A model generated the notes under the pieces. That model searched no databases. It worked only from the letters and a program-made list of their open reading frames with translations, and was not told where the DNA came from. A stretch of DNA of 64,000 bases, from positions 372,001-436,000 of the forward strand of contig CAYNRE010000032.1 in NCBI GenBank assembly GCA_964399535.1, read 5' to 3'. The DNA is from CAYNRE01 sp964399535. Its GTDB lineage: Bacteria > Planctomycetota > Planctomycetia > Pirellulales > CAYNRE01. Both the position numbers and the translations under genes were made by a program. Below, in pieces: positions 32,941-42,029 of the stretch (positions are counted from its first letter, which is position 1; every line of letters begins with the position of its first letter).

Positions 32941-33552
32941 CTAAACCTGGCCTCCGCCATGCATTGCCGCGAATTCCTCGCGCGTATTGGTGCGCGGGAA
33001 CGGCTCCTCGGGAACCGGGACACCCAGCGCCCGGCAGAGCGGCTCCCAACCGTCGCTCGCCTGCCAGACCACGAGCCGGTTGGGCGGTGCCTCGGCCCGG
33101 GCCCGGGCGTAGTGCCGGGCATAGGCCGCCAGGCAGCCCTCGCGATCGGTCAAGTCGGCATGAAAACGGGTCGACACCACCTGGCGAAACATGGCGTGCC
33201 AGGGAGTGCCGGCGAACTTTTCCCCCGTGGGAAAAATCGTCTGGCTGGCACTCTCCCACCACCGCTCCGGATCGCGCACGGAAAGCAGGATGATCGACTC
33301 GGGAAATGCCGCGGCCAGTTCGGGCCAGAACGAAGCCGCGGGCCAATCGACCACGGCCTGGTAGTTGGCCAGCATTTGCTCCCAATCGGGCATCTGCCCT
33401 TCGGCCGCCTGGTGCCAAAGGCCCACGTGGTCCGGATTGGCGAACACTTCGGTCATATGGTACACGGGCCCGCCCAACAAGCGTTCCAACGCCACCTTGA
33501 GCGACATGGTGCCCGTACGACCCAACCCTGCGCCGACGACGCGAATGGCCAT
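32941..33552 (-). CDS. Sulfotransferase family protein
   Basis: 203 residues from the ATG at 33552, with AGGAAG seven bases upstream; the frame is open to 33585. Residues 1-25 hold the P-loop-like VVGAGLGRTGTMSLKVALE that binds the PAPS 5'-phosphosulfate. Further in, DPERWWESASQ, LVVWQASDGWEPLCRALGVPVPEEPFPRTN match the small 'sulfotransferase family' proteins of the type found in eukaryotes and many bacteria. It would transfer sulfate from PAPS to a small hydroxyl acceptor, which is not identifiable. It is a stand-alone gene on the reverse strand, convergent with the XRE gene terminator. Confidence 0.88.
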   Translation of the reverse strand: MAIRVVGAGLGRTGTMSLKVALERLLGGPVYHMTEVFANPDHVGLWHQAAEGQMPDWEQMLANYQAVVDWPAASFWPELAAAFPESIILLSVRDPERWWESASQTIFPTGEKFAGTPWHAMFRQVVSTRFHADLTDREGCLAAYARHYARARAEAPPNRLVVWQASDGWEPLCRALGVPVPEEPFPRTNTREEFAAMHGGGQV

Positions 33553-33822
33553 CCGATAACTTCCTGCGATTTCAAGCGAGGTCAACCTATAGGCGAGTCA
33601 GTAGATCGTACCGGCAGGCGATCGACAACCTGGCCGACCTGACCCCGGCGATGGCGAGAAGATCGGCGGCGTGACTTCCGCGGGGCGCCAGGCCAAAATA
33701 CACGGGCATCGCTCGCAGCCCGGTGAAGAACTCCCAGGGGGTGCTCGCAGTCCGCTGCCGTTGGCCACCGGGCGCGCGGCCCCGCCGCAAACCAACCGCG
33801 AACCTAAAGGAAGGTTTTTGTC

Positions 33823-34992
33823 ATGGGCTTGCCGATTCGCCTGGCCCACCGCCCCCTGGCACTGGTGGCGATGGGCGTCGCACTCGCGGCCGCGCCGCGA
33901 CTCGCCGCGCAACCGTCGCCCGAAGTGCTGGCAGGCGCGCGCCAGGTCGACGTGTACCGCGTGCCGGGCCGGTTCGGCGGCTGGCCGGCCAATCACGGCA
34001 TTTGGTCGTGGGGGAACGAGATTCTGGTCGGTTTTAGCGCCGGCTACTTTTGCGATAACGGGCCAGATCGCCACGCCATCGATCACGACCGACCCGAGGA
34101 ACATTTGCTGGCCCGCAGCCTGGATGGCGGCGAGAGCTGGCAAATCGAGAACCCAGCCGCGCGGGGAGTGCTGGTTCCCCAGGGCGCGGCGCTGCATGGC
34201 GTTCGCCCGCCCGGCCTGGTCGAAGCCGAGTGGCGCGAATGTCCCGGCGGCATCGATTTCACCCACCCCGATTTCGCCCTCACCCTGCGCATGACCGATG
34301 CCAACCAGGGCCCCTCGCGGTTCTATGTCTCGCTCGACCGAGGCCATGCCTGGCAGGGGCCGTTCACCTTACCGCTGTTTGACCAGCAGGGAATTGCCGC
34401 CCGGACCGATTACGTGGTGCTCGACCGCGACCGCTGTCTGGTCTTTCTCACGGCCACCAAACCCAACGGCAAAGAGGGGCGGCCGTTCTGCGCCGCCACG
34501 GTCGATGGAGGGCGCACCTGGGAATTCCGCGGCTGGATCGGCCCCGAGCCAGCCGGGTACGCGATCATGCCCGCCACGGTCCGGCTGGGCGACGGCGCGC
34601 TGGTTTCGATCGTTCGAGTTCGCGAAGGTAAACCGAGCTGGCTGGCAGCCTATCGCTCGACCGACGAGGGCCGCACCTGGGCCGCGCTTTCCCGGGTGGC
34701 AGACACCGGCGAAGGCAATCCGGCCAGTTTGCACCAATTGCCCGATGGGCGGCTCTGCGTCACCTACGGTCATCGCGCGCCTCCCTACGGCATATTCGCC
34801 CGGCTTTCGTCCGACGCCGGCAAAAGCTGGGGCCCGCCGCTGCTGCTGCGCCAAGGGGGTGGCCGCGACTTAGGCTATCCACGGAGCGCGCTGCGGCCCG
34901 ACGGCCAGGTGGTGACGATCTATTACCTCTGCGACGATCCCGGGGCCGATCGCTACATCGGGGCCACAATCTGGCAGCCTCCGGCGCCCTAA
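33823..34992 (+). CDS. Exo-alpha-sialidase-like protein with Asp boxes
   Basis: 389 residues with AAGGAAGG upstream of the ATG. Signal peptide about 8-29. The six-bladed propeller is shown by five Asp boxes of the form SxDxGxxW: SLDGGESWQ, SLDRGHAWQ, TVDGGRTWE, STDEGRTWA and SSDAGKSWG. The N-terminal RVPGRFGGWPANHGIW and GNEILVGFSAGYFC segments fit the sialidase (GH33-like or BNR) group. Most planctomycete members are of uncertain specificity, and an arginine triad cannot be assigned from sight, so sialic acid may not be the substrate. The gene is followed by a HEAT-repeat protein. Confidence 0.9.
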   Translation: MGLPIRLAHRPLALVAMGVALAAAPRLAAQPSPEVLAGARQVDVYRVPGRFGGWPANHGIWSWGNEILVGFSAGYFCDNGPDRHAIDHDRPEEHLLARSLDGGESWQIENPAARGVLVPQGAALHGVRPPGLVEAEWRECPGGIDFTHPDFALTLRMTDANQGPSRFYVSLDRGHAWQGPFTLPLFDQQGIAARTDYVVLDRDRCLVFLTATKPNGKEGRPFCAATVDGGRTWEFRGWIGPEPAGYAIMPATVRLGDGALVSIVRVREGKPSWLAAYRSTDEGRTWAALSRVADTGEGNPASLHQLPDGRLCVTYGHRAPPYGIFARLSSDAGKSWGPPLLLRQGGGRDLGYPRSALRPDGQVVTIYYLCDDPGADRYIGATIWQPPAP

Positions 34993-35109
34993 AAGGCAAT
35001 CTTGGCTCGCAATCTCTGCCGGGGGCCCCCTTCCGGGCTGCTGACCCCAACCCCTAAACTTGCAGGGAAGAGAACCGCACGACTTGTTTCTCGAGCGAGC
35101 CCCCTGCCG

Positions 35110-36129
35110 ATGAACCCGACCAGCGAGCCTGCCCACCCCCTTCGGCCCGACGACGCCCTGCCACCGGTCGAGCCGCCGAACTTTGGATTCATCATTCAGT
35201 TGTTCGTGGTTCCCGGCGTCATCGTTGGAATCATCGTCGTGGTCTGGTTTTTGTTCAACTGGCTGGCTCAGCGCGGCAACGATCCGCGGCAGTATGTGCA
35301 GGCCCTCCGCCGCAGCAATTCGGCTCGCTGGCAAGTGGCCTCGAACCTGGCCGACGCCCTGCGCAACCCGATGTCGGCCTCGACCAAGACCGATCACCAA
35401 CTGGCCGCCGAATTGGCCGACATTCTGCGAACCGAAATCCAGGCCGGCCAAACCGACGACGAAGATGTGAAGCTGCAGGGCTTTCTGGCAAAGGCCCTGG
35501 GAGAAATGACCATTCCCGACGGCTTGCCGGTGCTGATCGAGGCGGCGAGCCTGGAAGGTAGCGAGGGGGCCCTGCGGGTACGGCTGGCGGCACTCGAATC
35601 GCTTGCCCTGTTGGCTTCCAACCAACCAGCCGACAAGCCGCTTTCCGACCCGCGTTTGCTTCCCACGCTGAACGAAGCAGCCTCGTCCGACGAAGGCGCG
35701 GTGCGCAGCGTCGCGGCCTTTACCCTGGGAGTCATCGGAACCGACCAGGCCAACGACCGGCTGGCCCAGATGCTTGTCGACGCTCACCCCGATGTGCGCT
35801 ACAACGCCGCGACCGGGCTCTCTCGCCACGGCGATGCCCGGGCCCTCGAGGTGCTGATCGAGATGCTTTCGCCCGAAAGCGAGGCCGGCCTGGAGGAATC
35901 CGAGGGTTCGGAAAAAGCCTTCAAACAGCAGCTCATTTGGATCAACGCCATCAAGGCGGCGGGTCAATTGCTGGCGGCCAATCCGCAACTGGATACGGCC
36001 CCGTTGGCACCCGCCGTCGAGCGGCTCTTGGAAAACCCCGAGGTGCAGGGGCAAATCCGCGTGCAGGGCAAGGACCTGCGCCGGCAGGTGCAAGAACGAC
36101 AAGGGGCGGTCGAGTCGAAGGCGGCCTAG
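35110..36129 (+). CDS. Membrane-anchored HEAT-repeat protein
   Basis: 339 residues from the ATG at 35110. A single transmembrane helix (residues about 24-46, FIIQLFVVPGVIVGIIVVVWFLF) is followed by helical repeats: YVQALRRSNSARWQVASNLADAL, GLPVLIEAASLEGSEGALRVRLAALESLALLA, LLPTLNEAASSDEGAVRSVAAFTLGVIG, LAQMLVDAHPDVRYNAATGLSRHGDARALEVLIEML. HEAT repeats are protein-binding scaffolds. No catalytic residues. It may anchor a complex to the membrane; the partner is unknown. A ferritin-like gene follows 74 bases later. Confidence 0.88.
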   Translation: MNPTSEPAHPLRPDDALPPVEPPNFGFIIQLFVVPGVIVGIIVVVWFLFNWLAQRGNDPRQYVQALRRSNSARWQVASNLADALRNPMSASTKTDHQLAAELADILRTEIQAGQTDDEDVKLQGFLAKALGEMTIPDGLPVLIEAASLEGSEGALRVRLAALESLALLASNQPADKPLSDPRLLPTLNEAASSDEGAVRSVAAFTLGVIGTDQANDRLAQMLVDAHPDVRYNAATGLSRHGDARALEVLIEMLSPESEAGLEESEGSEKAFKQQLIWINAIKAAGQLLAANPQLDTAPLAPAVERLLENPEVQGQIRVQGKDLRRQVQERQGAVESKAA

Positions 36130-36203
36130 CAGCCGCCAGTTGCCGCGCGCGGCAGCCAGCTTCCCAAACTCAAACGCGACTCTCAAGTCGAGGAGCAACG
36201 ATC

Positions 36204-36659
36204 ATGGCAACCAACAACCAGGAAATCGTCGCGCTGCTCTGCCAGTCGTACAGCATGGAGCTGGAAACCGTTTGCAACTACCTGTCCAACAGCATCAATC
36301 CCGATGGCGTGCGAGCCGAGGAGATCAAGAAGTCGCTGGGGGCCGACATCGCCAGCGAGCTGCTCCACGCCACCCAGCTCGGCCAACGAATCAAGCAGCT
36401 CGGCGGCACCGTGCCCGGCTCGCTGGCGCTGAAATTCGATCAAAAAAGCCTGCAACCGGGAGGCGATTCCACCGAGATCGTGGCCGTGATCCGGGCGGTG
36501 ATCGAAGCCGAGGAGGCGGCCGTGGCCCAGTACAAGCGAATCATCAAGGCCACCGAGGGCGAAGATTACGTCACCCAAGATTTGGCGATTCGCCTGCTGG
36601 CCGACGAAGAAGAACATCTGGTGCAGTTCAAAGGCTTCCTCAAAGAGTATCAGCGCTGA
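36204..36659 (+). CDS. Ferritin-like (bacterioferritin-type) protein
   Basis: 151 residues, with AGGAGC eight bases upstream. A four-helix bundle carrying the diiron ligand pattern of bacterioferritins: Glu in SMELE (19/21), ExxH in SELLH (E52, H55), a Glu in IEAEEAAVAQY, and a second ExxH in DEEEHL. The axial haem Met of true bacterioferritin is not obvious. The protein most likely stores iron or detoxifies peroxide. It sits alone after the HEAT gene. Confidence 0.9.
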   Translation: MATNNQEIVALLCQSYSMELETVCNYLSNSINPDGVRAEEIKKSLGADIASELLHATQLGQRIKQLGGTVPGSLALKFDQKSLQPGGDSTEIVAVIRAVIEAEEAAVAQYKRIIKATEGEDYVTQDLAIRLLADEEEHLVQFKGFLKEYQR

Positions 36660-37289
36660 GCGCCGCGGCCCGGCGCCGCGGCGCGGCTGCGCATTGGCCT
36701 GCCACACCCCCCCTCACGTAGGCCAGCCGCCATGGTCGCGGCGGCTGTCCCTCGCCGGTGGTAAACCAGCCAGCACTGCGCCACACCGCCCAAGAAGCCG
36801 GCTAACCCTACTTGGCGGCCGCCGCGAGTTAACCCGAATCGCTGCATACGGTTAAACGCCCGCGCGGACCTCGTACCCGGGCGGTGATTTCGGCCCCCAT
36901 CTCGAGAAACTTCAAAGATTTTCGGAATTTCTAACCCGTTTGGCCCCAATTGGTTACGAAACCTGACCAGGCCGATGTTAAACTTTTCTATTTGCAGCTA
37001 GGCAAAACTTCCGCCAGATTCAGGTGTGGGCTTCGTCGAGCCTGCCTTGGCCAATTCTGGGAAGAATCGGCGCCGGCGGGTCTCTTCACAGGGACGATGG
37101 CCAACCGCGAGCTCCGGGCCGCATCGTTGCGACCTGCGGGGCGAGCACCTCTCAGGGACGAGGCGCCAGCCGCTCGCGGTTGGTTGCTGGCCTCGACCGT
37201 GCCCCGGCCGCCCTCCAAGGCGGCCACTGGGTTGGGTAGGCGTTTTTAGTTAGGCGTTTCATTCACTGGCGATGCGGGAAGAGTCATCC
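36660..37289. other. Intergenic region before the YTV protein gene
   Basis: 630 bases without a credible gene. It has a hairpin CAGCCGCC-N8-GGCGGCTG at 36724-36747, possibly a terminator for the ferritin gene, and TAGGCGTTT repeated at 37237-37245 and 37251-37259 shortly before the YTV gene start. A GC-poor stretch (36900-36990) could hold the promoter, but no -10/-35 pair stands out. Confidence 0.45.
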
Positions 37290-38804
37290 ATGCTCACGCG
37301 CGTGTTGATCTTGTTGGCAGTCCTCTCACTCTCGGTCTCGGGCCGGGCCCAAGCCGCCTGCGATGGCTGTGGCAACGAGCTGGCCTGGCAAACCTATCGC
37401 ATGCAATATCAAACCGTTTACGAAGAGCGGCAGGTGCAAGCCTATCGCGTGGAGTATGAAACGGTTTACGAAGACCGGCCCGTAACCACCTACAAGCCGG
37501 TCTGGGAAACCGAGATGCGGGAGCGCCGCTATACCGTGGCCCGCCCCGTTACCGAAACCTCGGAGCGCGAGGAGCGCTACCGCGTGCGCCGGCCGGTTTG
37601 GGAAACCCAGATTCGCGATGAAAGCTACGACCGCATTCGCAACGTGTACGAAACGGCCGAGCGCGAAGATCGCTACCTGGTGACCCGGCCCGTCTGGGAA
37701 ACCCAGGAGCGCGAAGAACACTACACGGTTCGCCGCCCGGTGTACGAAACCAGCGAACGCGACGAGTACTTCACCACCGTCGAACCGGTTACCACCTACC
37801 GCACCCAGTATGTGGACCAAGGGCAATGGGTCGAGCAACAGGTGCTGCGCCCCGGCCCGATCCACAATCGTTTGCAGTGGCAGCAGGGGGGCTGCGCCGT
37901 CGACCCCGCCACCGGCCAGGCCTTCTGGCAACGCGGCGGCCCGACCTGGGTGCCCACCCAGGGGCCGGCCCAGGTGAGCGTGGTGCGCAGCTACCAGCCC
38001 AACGTGGTCGCCCAGCAAATTCCGCAAACCACCTACGTCTCGCGGGTGGCGGTGCGCAAGGTGCCGGTGCAAACCGTGCGCTACGTCGACGAGGTTCAGG
38101 TCCGCAAAATTCCCACCCAGGTCTGCCGGATGGTTCAGGAAGAACAGGTGCGCCGCGTGCCCTACACGGTTTGCCGCCAGGTGACCGAACGGGTCGAGAA
38201 CCAGGTGCCCGTGCAGGTTTGCCGCTGGGTCGATGAAGAAGTGGTGCGCAAGGTGCCCGTCACTACCTGCCGCATGGCCTACGAAGAGCGCGTGGAACAG
38301 GTTCCGGTGCGAGTCTGCCGCCAGGTGGCCGTGGAAGAAACCATTCGCACGGCCCACCGCGTCGAGAAACGGGTACCGGTCACCTACACCTACCGGGTTC
38401 CGCGCACCGTGGTAACCCGCGTGCCGGTCGATCCCTGCTCGGGCTACGACCTGAGCCCCGCCCCGGCCACGGTTTCGCCCACGCCGCCCGCCTCGTATCC
38501 GACCCAGTCGTACCTGGTGCCGAGCGAACCGACTCCGGCGGAAGTGCGCCGCTCAGCCGAGCCAGAAGCGGCGGCCCCCGCCGCCAACGAGCCGACTCCG
38601 GCGGCGGACGATGCCTCGGCCGCCCCAGGCAGCGCCGCGGACGCCGCCGAGGTGGGGGAACCCACCCCACAGCCGCAGATCGACTCGACCGAACGGGTGC
38701 CCACCACGCCCCGCCCGCGCGACGAATCGCGGGAGCCCGACAGCGCGGCCGCCGGACGCACGGCGCCGGCCCCCGGGGCCGATCTGGGCGGCGCCGCCCC
38801 GTAA
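37290..38804 (+). CDS. YTV-type tandem-repeat surface protein
   Basis: 504 residues from the ATG at 37290. Signal peptide about 1-22 (LTRVLILLAVLSLSVSGRA). The N-terminal half (about 30-185) is built of short tandem repeats with the shape R(P/N)VWETxxREExYxV, in which Tyr-x-Val motifs recur (YTVARPV, YRVRRPV, YLVTRPV, YTVRRPV). The second half (about 235-385) uses a different repeat, VPVxVCRxVxEExVRKVP, with regularly spaced cysteines (KIPTQVCRMV, VPYTVCRQV, VPVQVCRWV, VPVTTCRMA, VPVRVCRQV). The C-terminus is Pro/Ala/Glu-rich. Planctomycete YTV proteins (Pfam YTV) are cell-wall proteins with such repeats; the spaced cysteines suggest inter-chain disulfides. Clearly surface-exposed, no enzyme. 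Confidence 0.88.
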   Translation: MLTRVLILLAVLSLSVSGRAQAACDGCGNELAWQTYRMQYQTVYEERQVQAYRVEYETVYEDRPVTTYKPVWETEMRERRYTVARPVTETSEREERYRVRRPVWETQIRDESYDRIRNVYETAEREDRYLVTRPVWETQEREEHYTVRRPVYETSERDEYFTTVEPVTTYRTQYVDQGQWVEQQVLRPGPIHNRLQWQQGGCAVDPATGQAFWQRGGPTWVPTQGPAQVSVVRSYQPNVVAQQIPQTTYVSRVAVRKVPVQTVRYVDEVQVRKIPTQVCRMVQEEQVRRVPYTVCRQVTERVENQVPVQVCRWVDEEVVRKVPVTTCRMAYEERVEQVPVRVCRQVAVEETIRTAHRVEKRVPVTYTYRVPRTVVTRVPVDPCSGYDLSPAPATVSPTPPASYPTQSYLVPSEPTPAEVRRSAEPEAAAPAANEPTPAADDASAAPGSAADAAEVGEPTPQPQIDSTERVPTTPRPRDESREPDSAAAGRTAPAPGADLGGAAP

Positions 38805-39063
38805 GCGGAGGGCGGGTATAACCTCGAGCGGCCTGTTGATCGGGCCATTCCCCCAGGCGTGGTTGCGGCCGCGCGGGTCGGCCAGCCTTGGGCTAGCTCG
38901 ATCGCAGCGCCCTAGGCCGGCCCGCCACGCGCACCCACTTTCCCACCAGCGCTTGGCCAGCACCCCTTCTCGCTAAAGGGGGCGCGGCATCTCGCTTCAC
39001 ACCTTCGTGTCCCGGGTATACTGGCACGGTTTACCCGGCCTACCCGTTCGCGATGGCCCCCCG

Positions 39064-39534
39064 ATGACCCACGAATACCTGTTGTGGCTCGCCACAGCCG
39101 CCTACGCGCTGCATGCGCTCGAAGAGTACGAATTCAACTGGCGTGACTGGGCCCGCCGGGTGCTCAAGCTTCCGGTCGAGTGGAACACCTTCTACATCGC
39201 CAACGCCATCGTGGTGGTGCTCGGCGTGTGCGCCGCGGGCATCGGCTGGCGGCAGCCGTGGCTATCGCTGGCGTTTCCGGCCCTGATGCTCGTCAACGCC
39301 ACCTTGTTTCACGTGGTGCCGTTTCTCTGGACCAGGATCAACTCGCCCGGCATGTTCACCGCGGTGCTGCTCTTTTACCCGGTGGCCGGATGGGTGTACT
39401 ACGGTGCCTGGGCCGACGGCGTTCTCGGGTCGCGCGACGCGATACTGTCGGGGGTGCTTGGCGCGGCGATCATGGCCTATCCGATCCTACTGGTGCGCAC
39501 CAAGCACCTGGGGTTCTTCCGGCAGGACCCGTAA
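39064..39534 (+). CDS. HXXEE domain membrane protein
   Basis: 156 residues. The HXXEE motif is HALEE near residue 17, in YAALHALEEYEFNW-like context. Five hydrophobic segments fill the rest (WNTFYIANAIVVVLGVCAAG; WLSLAFPALMLVNATLF; FTAVLLFYPVAGWVYYGAWA). The family is of unknown function, with a conserved N-terminal His-Glu-Glu motif facing the membrane and usually single-domain. It is alone here. Confidence 0.85.
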   Translation: MTHEYLLWLATAAYALHALEEYEFNWRDWARRVLKLPVEWNTFYIANAIVVVLGVCAAGIGWRQPWLSLAFPALMLVNATLFHVVPFLWTRINSPGMFTAVLLFYPVAGWVYYGAWADGVLGSRDAILSGVLGAAIMAYPILLVRTKHLGFFRQDP

Positions 39535-39777
39535 GGCAGCCCGAACCCTGCGTCCCCAGTACGGCTGCGTAGTCTCGTCGGTCCGGTGATTGGCCTGACG
39601 ACGACCCATCCGCGTTCGTCAGGCCGGCGGCCTGACCTACTTCGCTGTCAGACTGCCCAACCCCCTGGGAATACGAGCCTAGGTGCCCACCGACCTCAGA
39701 AAGTTCGCTGGATTGCGATCGCATTCTTCGGTGGCGGGCCCGCAGTGTTGGGCGAATGCCTGCCCGTCGTCGCGATC
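39535..39777. other. Convergent spacer with a short hairpin
   Basis: Holds GTCAGGCC-GGC-GGCCTGAC at 39618-39636, a stable stem-loop between the forward HXXEE gene and the reverse membrane-protein gene. GCCCGAACCCTGCGT (39540 on) reappears near 43132, hinting at a dispersed repeat at both ends of the accessory region. Confidence 0.4.
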
Positions 39778-40599
39778 TCATTTCCATGGTACCAGCAGCG
39801 CATTGAGCGGCACTCCGGCCATTGCTTGTGCAAATGTGCCGCAGAGCAGCAGCGCGTAACCGGCGACGAACGTCCTAAACGCAGCCCAGCTCAGGCGGTT
39901 TCCCAGTCGATCGTGCGCCCGGGAAAGCAACAGTCCCACCACCGGCAATACCTGGATCGCATGCAAGCCGAAGAAGTGGGCAACGCGCAAGTCGCCGCCG
40001 ACGGTGCTCCAATTCATCAGCGGCAGTCCCGCGCCGCCGTCAGGCACCCCCACCGAATGCTGTCCCATGGCGACCATGGCAAAGCCGGGCAACACGCCGA
40101 AAAGTACCAGGGCCATGCCCGCGCGAATGCCATACAGGTACAGCAAAGGCTGCGCGACCCTTTGCGTGCAGAACAACCAGAACGTCCACCCCAGCAAGAC
40201 CATCTGCGTGACGGCAGCCAGGCCCATCGCATAGTACAGTACGGTATCCAGCGGCGTCGCCACATTGAAGTGTGAAGTCACGCCGCGTGCCGCCTGCAAG
40301 ACCAGGATCGGCGATTCGAGGAAGATCGCGCCAGCCGTGATCCAGGTAATAGCACGAACCGCCCAGCGCGGTCCTGGCAGGTAGGAAAGCAGCCAGCCAA
40401 GCGTCAGAAAGTAGACGCCCAACGACGCGCTGAACTTCATCGGTTTGATCCAGGGATTAAGCCCTGTCACGGTGCGGCTGTCGAAAGCCGCAAAAACCAA
40501 CATCGGCAGGACACTCACCAGCAACGAGCCGCCGACGACGGTGAGCAGGCGATTTCGGCGGTAGCACTCGCGAGCGGCACCGCGTAGCAGGGCAAACAT
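39778..40599 (-). CDS. Polytopic membrane protein of unknown function
   Basis: 273 residues from the ATG at 40599; the frame is open upstream to 40737. About eight hydrophobic segments cover nearly the whole protein (LLTVVGGSLLVSVLPMLVFAAF; WAVRAITWITAGAIFLES; VLYYAMGLAAVTQMVLLGWTFW; AGMALVLFGVLPGFAMVAM; VAHFFGLHAIQVLPVVGLLL). A conserved-looking GLNPWIKPMKF loop follows the first segment. I do not recognise the family. Confidence 0.75.
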   Translation of the reverse strand: MFALLRGAARECYRRNRLLTVVGGSLLVSVLPMLVFAAFDSRTVTGLNPWIKPMKFSASLGVYFLTLGWLLSYLPGPRWAVRAITWITAGAIFLESPILVLQAARGVTSHFNVATPLDTVLYYAMGLAAVTQMVLLGWTFWLFCTQRVAQPLLYLYGIRAGMALVLFGVLPGFAMVAMGQHSVGVPDGGAGLPLMNWSTVGGDLRVAHFFGLHAIQVLPVVGLLLSRAHDRLGNRLSWAAFRTFVAGYALLLCGTFAQAMAGVPLNALLVPWK

Positions 40600-40857
40600 G
40601 GTCCTGGCACTCCGTACATAAGGGCAAGATTCGTTTTCGCGGGTTAACCTCGTGCGGTCCTCGCCTTTTCCTACCCAGCCGATCGCCGCGGTTACCTTCG
40701 GCACGGCGCGAATGATCTCGCCCCCTGCCAGAAACAATCAGCGACCGCGACCCGTGTCCTACGAAGTGAGGCAAGAACACCAAGGTACAAATCGCGATCC
40801 CAGCGTTGTTTCGCATCCCTTGAACACCCGGGCGAGAAACCGTTGAGAGCGAAAGAT

Positions 40858-40891
40858 CAATCCGCGCCCCGACGATGCGGAGCGCGGATTG
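40858..40891 (-). terminator. Ten-base perfect stem-loop after the reverse gene
   Basis: CAATCCGCGC (40858-40867) and GCGCGGATTG (40882-40891) are exact complements with a 14-base loop, 22 bases beyond the stop of the secreted protein gene, followed on the reverse strand by ATCTTTC. A likely intrinsic terminator with a weak T-run. Confidence 0.7.
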
Positions 40892-40912
40892 GGGCTATTG
40901 GCCAGCGAGGAT

Positions 40913-41419
40913 TTAGCGGGCGTACTTGATCATGTAGCGTTCGCAACCTGCGAGAGAATCGTTCTGCACGTTTCGCACCGCAAAGACAGGCACGAACCGG
41001 CCGGAGACACTGGTCGTCATCCGCATCGCAATCTCGGTTTTGCCGTCCTTTTCCGTCAGCGCGATCGTCATCCGCTGGTCGACCACACGTCCGGTGATGT
41101 TGTTGACGTAGCTGATGCGGTAAGTCGTTCGTTTACGGCCGTCTTTGGTGATCGTCTCGTCGCGAGTCTCTTGGATCACGTATCGGGCCGCGCCCACGGG
41201 GGTGATTGTCTGAACCTTGTACTTGCCGGAACCGCGCTTCTCGAGCACACGGCAATTCGAGGCGTTCAGCAATTGAGCGCGATTGGCTTCATACCACCGG
41301 ACGCATTCGTCATGGCCCAAGGGAACGCTGAAGGTGTTCGACGACTGCGAGGTGGCGGCATCCGCGGCGACCGGGGTCACCAGGACGAGCAATGCACTGG
41401 CCAGAAACGTGCGATTCAT
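40913..41419 (-). CDS. Small secreted protein, START/SRPBCC-like by fold guess
   Basis: 168 residues with GGAGTCCC upstream of the ATG. Signal peptide about 1-22 (MNRTFLASALLVLVTPVAADA). The mature chain is beta-rich with one long C-terminal helix: GKYKVQTITPVGAARYVIQETRD, TTYRISYVNNITGRVVDQRMTIALTEKDGKTEIAMRMTTSV. This pattern resembles polyketide-cyclase/START-like lipid-binding proteins, but the match is weak. Cysteines at about 39, 56 and 158 may form a disulfide. Confidence 0.75.
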   Translation of the reverse strand: MNRTFLASALLVLVTPVAADAATSQSSNTFSVPLGHDECVRWYEANRAQLLNASNCRVLEKRGSGKYKVQTITPVGAARYVIQETRDETITKDGRKRTTYRISYVNNITGRVVDQRMTIALTEKDGKTEIAMRMTTSVSGRFVPVFAVRNVQNDSLAGCERYMIKYAR

Positions 41420-42029
41420 GACGGGACTCCAATTTTCGGGGGGCTTGTAGTTTTGGCGGGCGTGCGCCTCGCACTTCGCCGTCCATTACGCTGTCTTGAG
41501 CTGCTGTCGCAGCGACGCGTAGGAACTGTTTCCAAGCCTTCCAGCGGAATTTGGGCTCCCATGTTACGGGGGCCACCGCGGACCGAGAGATCGCGCAACC
41601 TCGGGTCGGCCCCTGCTCGACGATTGGCGTCCAGCAGCCCGGGGAAAAGCGGTTACGCCGAGCGTTTCCACAGTCGCCTGAGTGGCGAACTGCTGGCCTG
41701 CGAAGGGTTCGAGAGCCCGCCGGCCGCGAGGCGGCTGACGGCGGCCTGGAGAGACGATGACAACCACCACCGGCCGCACGGCTCGCGGGGTTACGTGACC
41801 CCCTTGGAGCTCGCGGCCCCGACTACCGCTTCGCGGCAGTGCCCGGCTGCCTCCGCTGCAGGCAGCACGGCGGAGTACCCCTGGCTTCCTAGTAACTGGT
41901 ACAGAAATGGGTGGCTGGTCACCCTGCCGTCTCGGCAAACAAACAGTGCACCCGATGCAGGCGTACCATGCTTGGCTGACCACCACACAGCTTTATTCGT
42001 CAGACCGTTGGCCCGACCTACATGGACAG
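41420..42029. other. Spacer carrying a transposase remnant
   Basis: About 610 bases between the small secreted protein and the HNH-like gene. 41636-41820 is a broken IS3-type transposase (listed separately). The flanks, 41420-41635 and 41821-42029, contain no other recognisable gene or intact inverted repeat. Confidence 0.6.
41636..41820 (+). pseudogene. IS3-family transposase (OrfB) remnant
   Basis: In one frame the sequence reads GKSGYAERFHSRLSGELLAC, then EGFESPPAARRLTAAWRDD, NHHRPHGSRGYVTPLELAA. This is the C-terminal tail of IS3-group OrfB transposases (typical form: NGYAExFHSRLRDELL, ARxLxxAWRxDYNxxRPHSSLGY). The third catalytic Glu of the DDE triad (YAE) is present but the N-terminal part with the two Asp residues is missing, and the frame upstream is scrambled. 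No terminal inverted repeats were seen. It is a fossil of an insertion event rather than a live element. Confidence 0.85.

Noticed and set aside
41420..41820. A complete IS element
   Set aside because: Only the OrfB C-terminal part can be read; no terminal inverted repeats or OrfA were seen.
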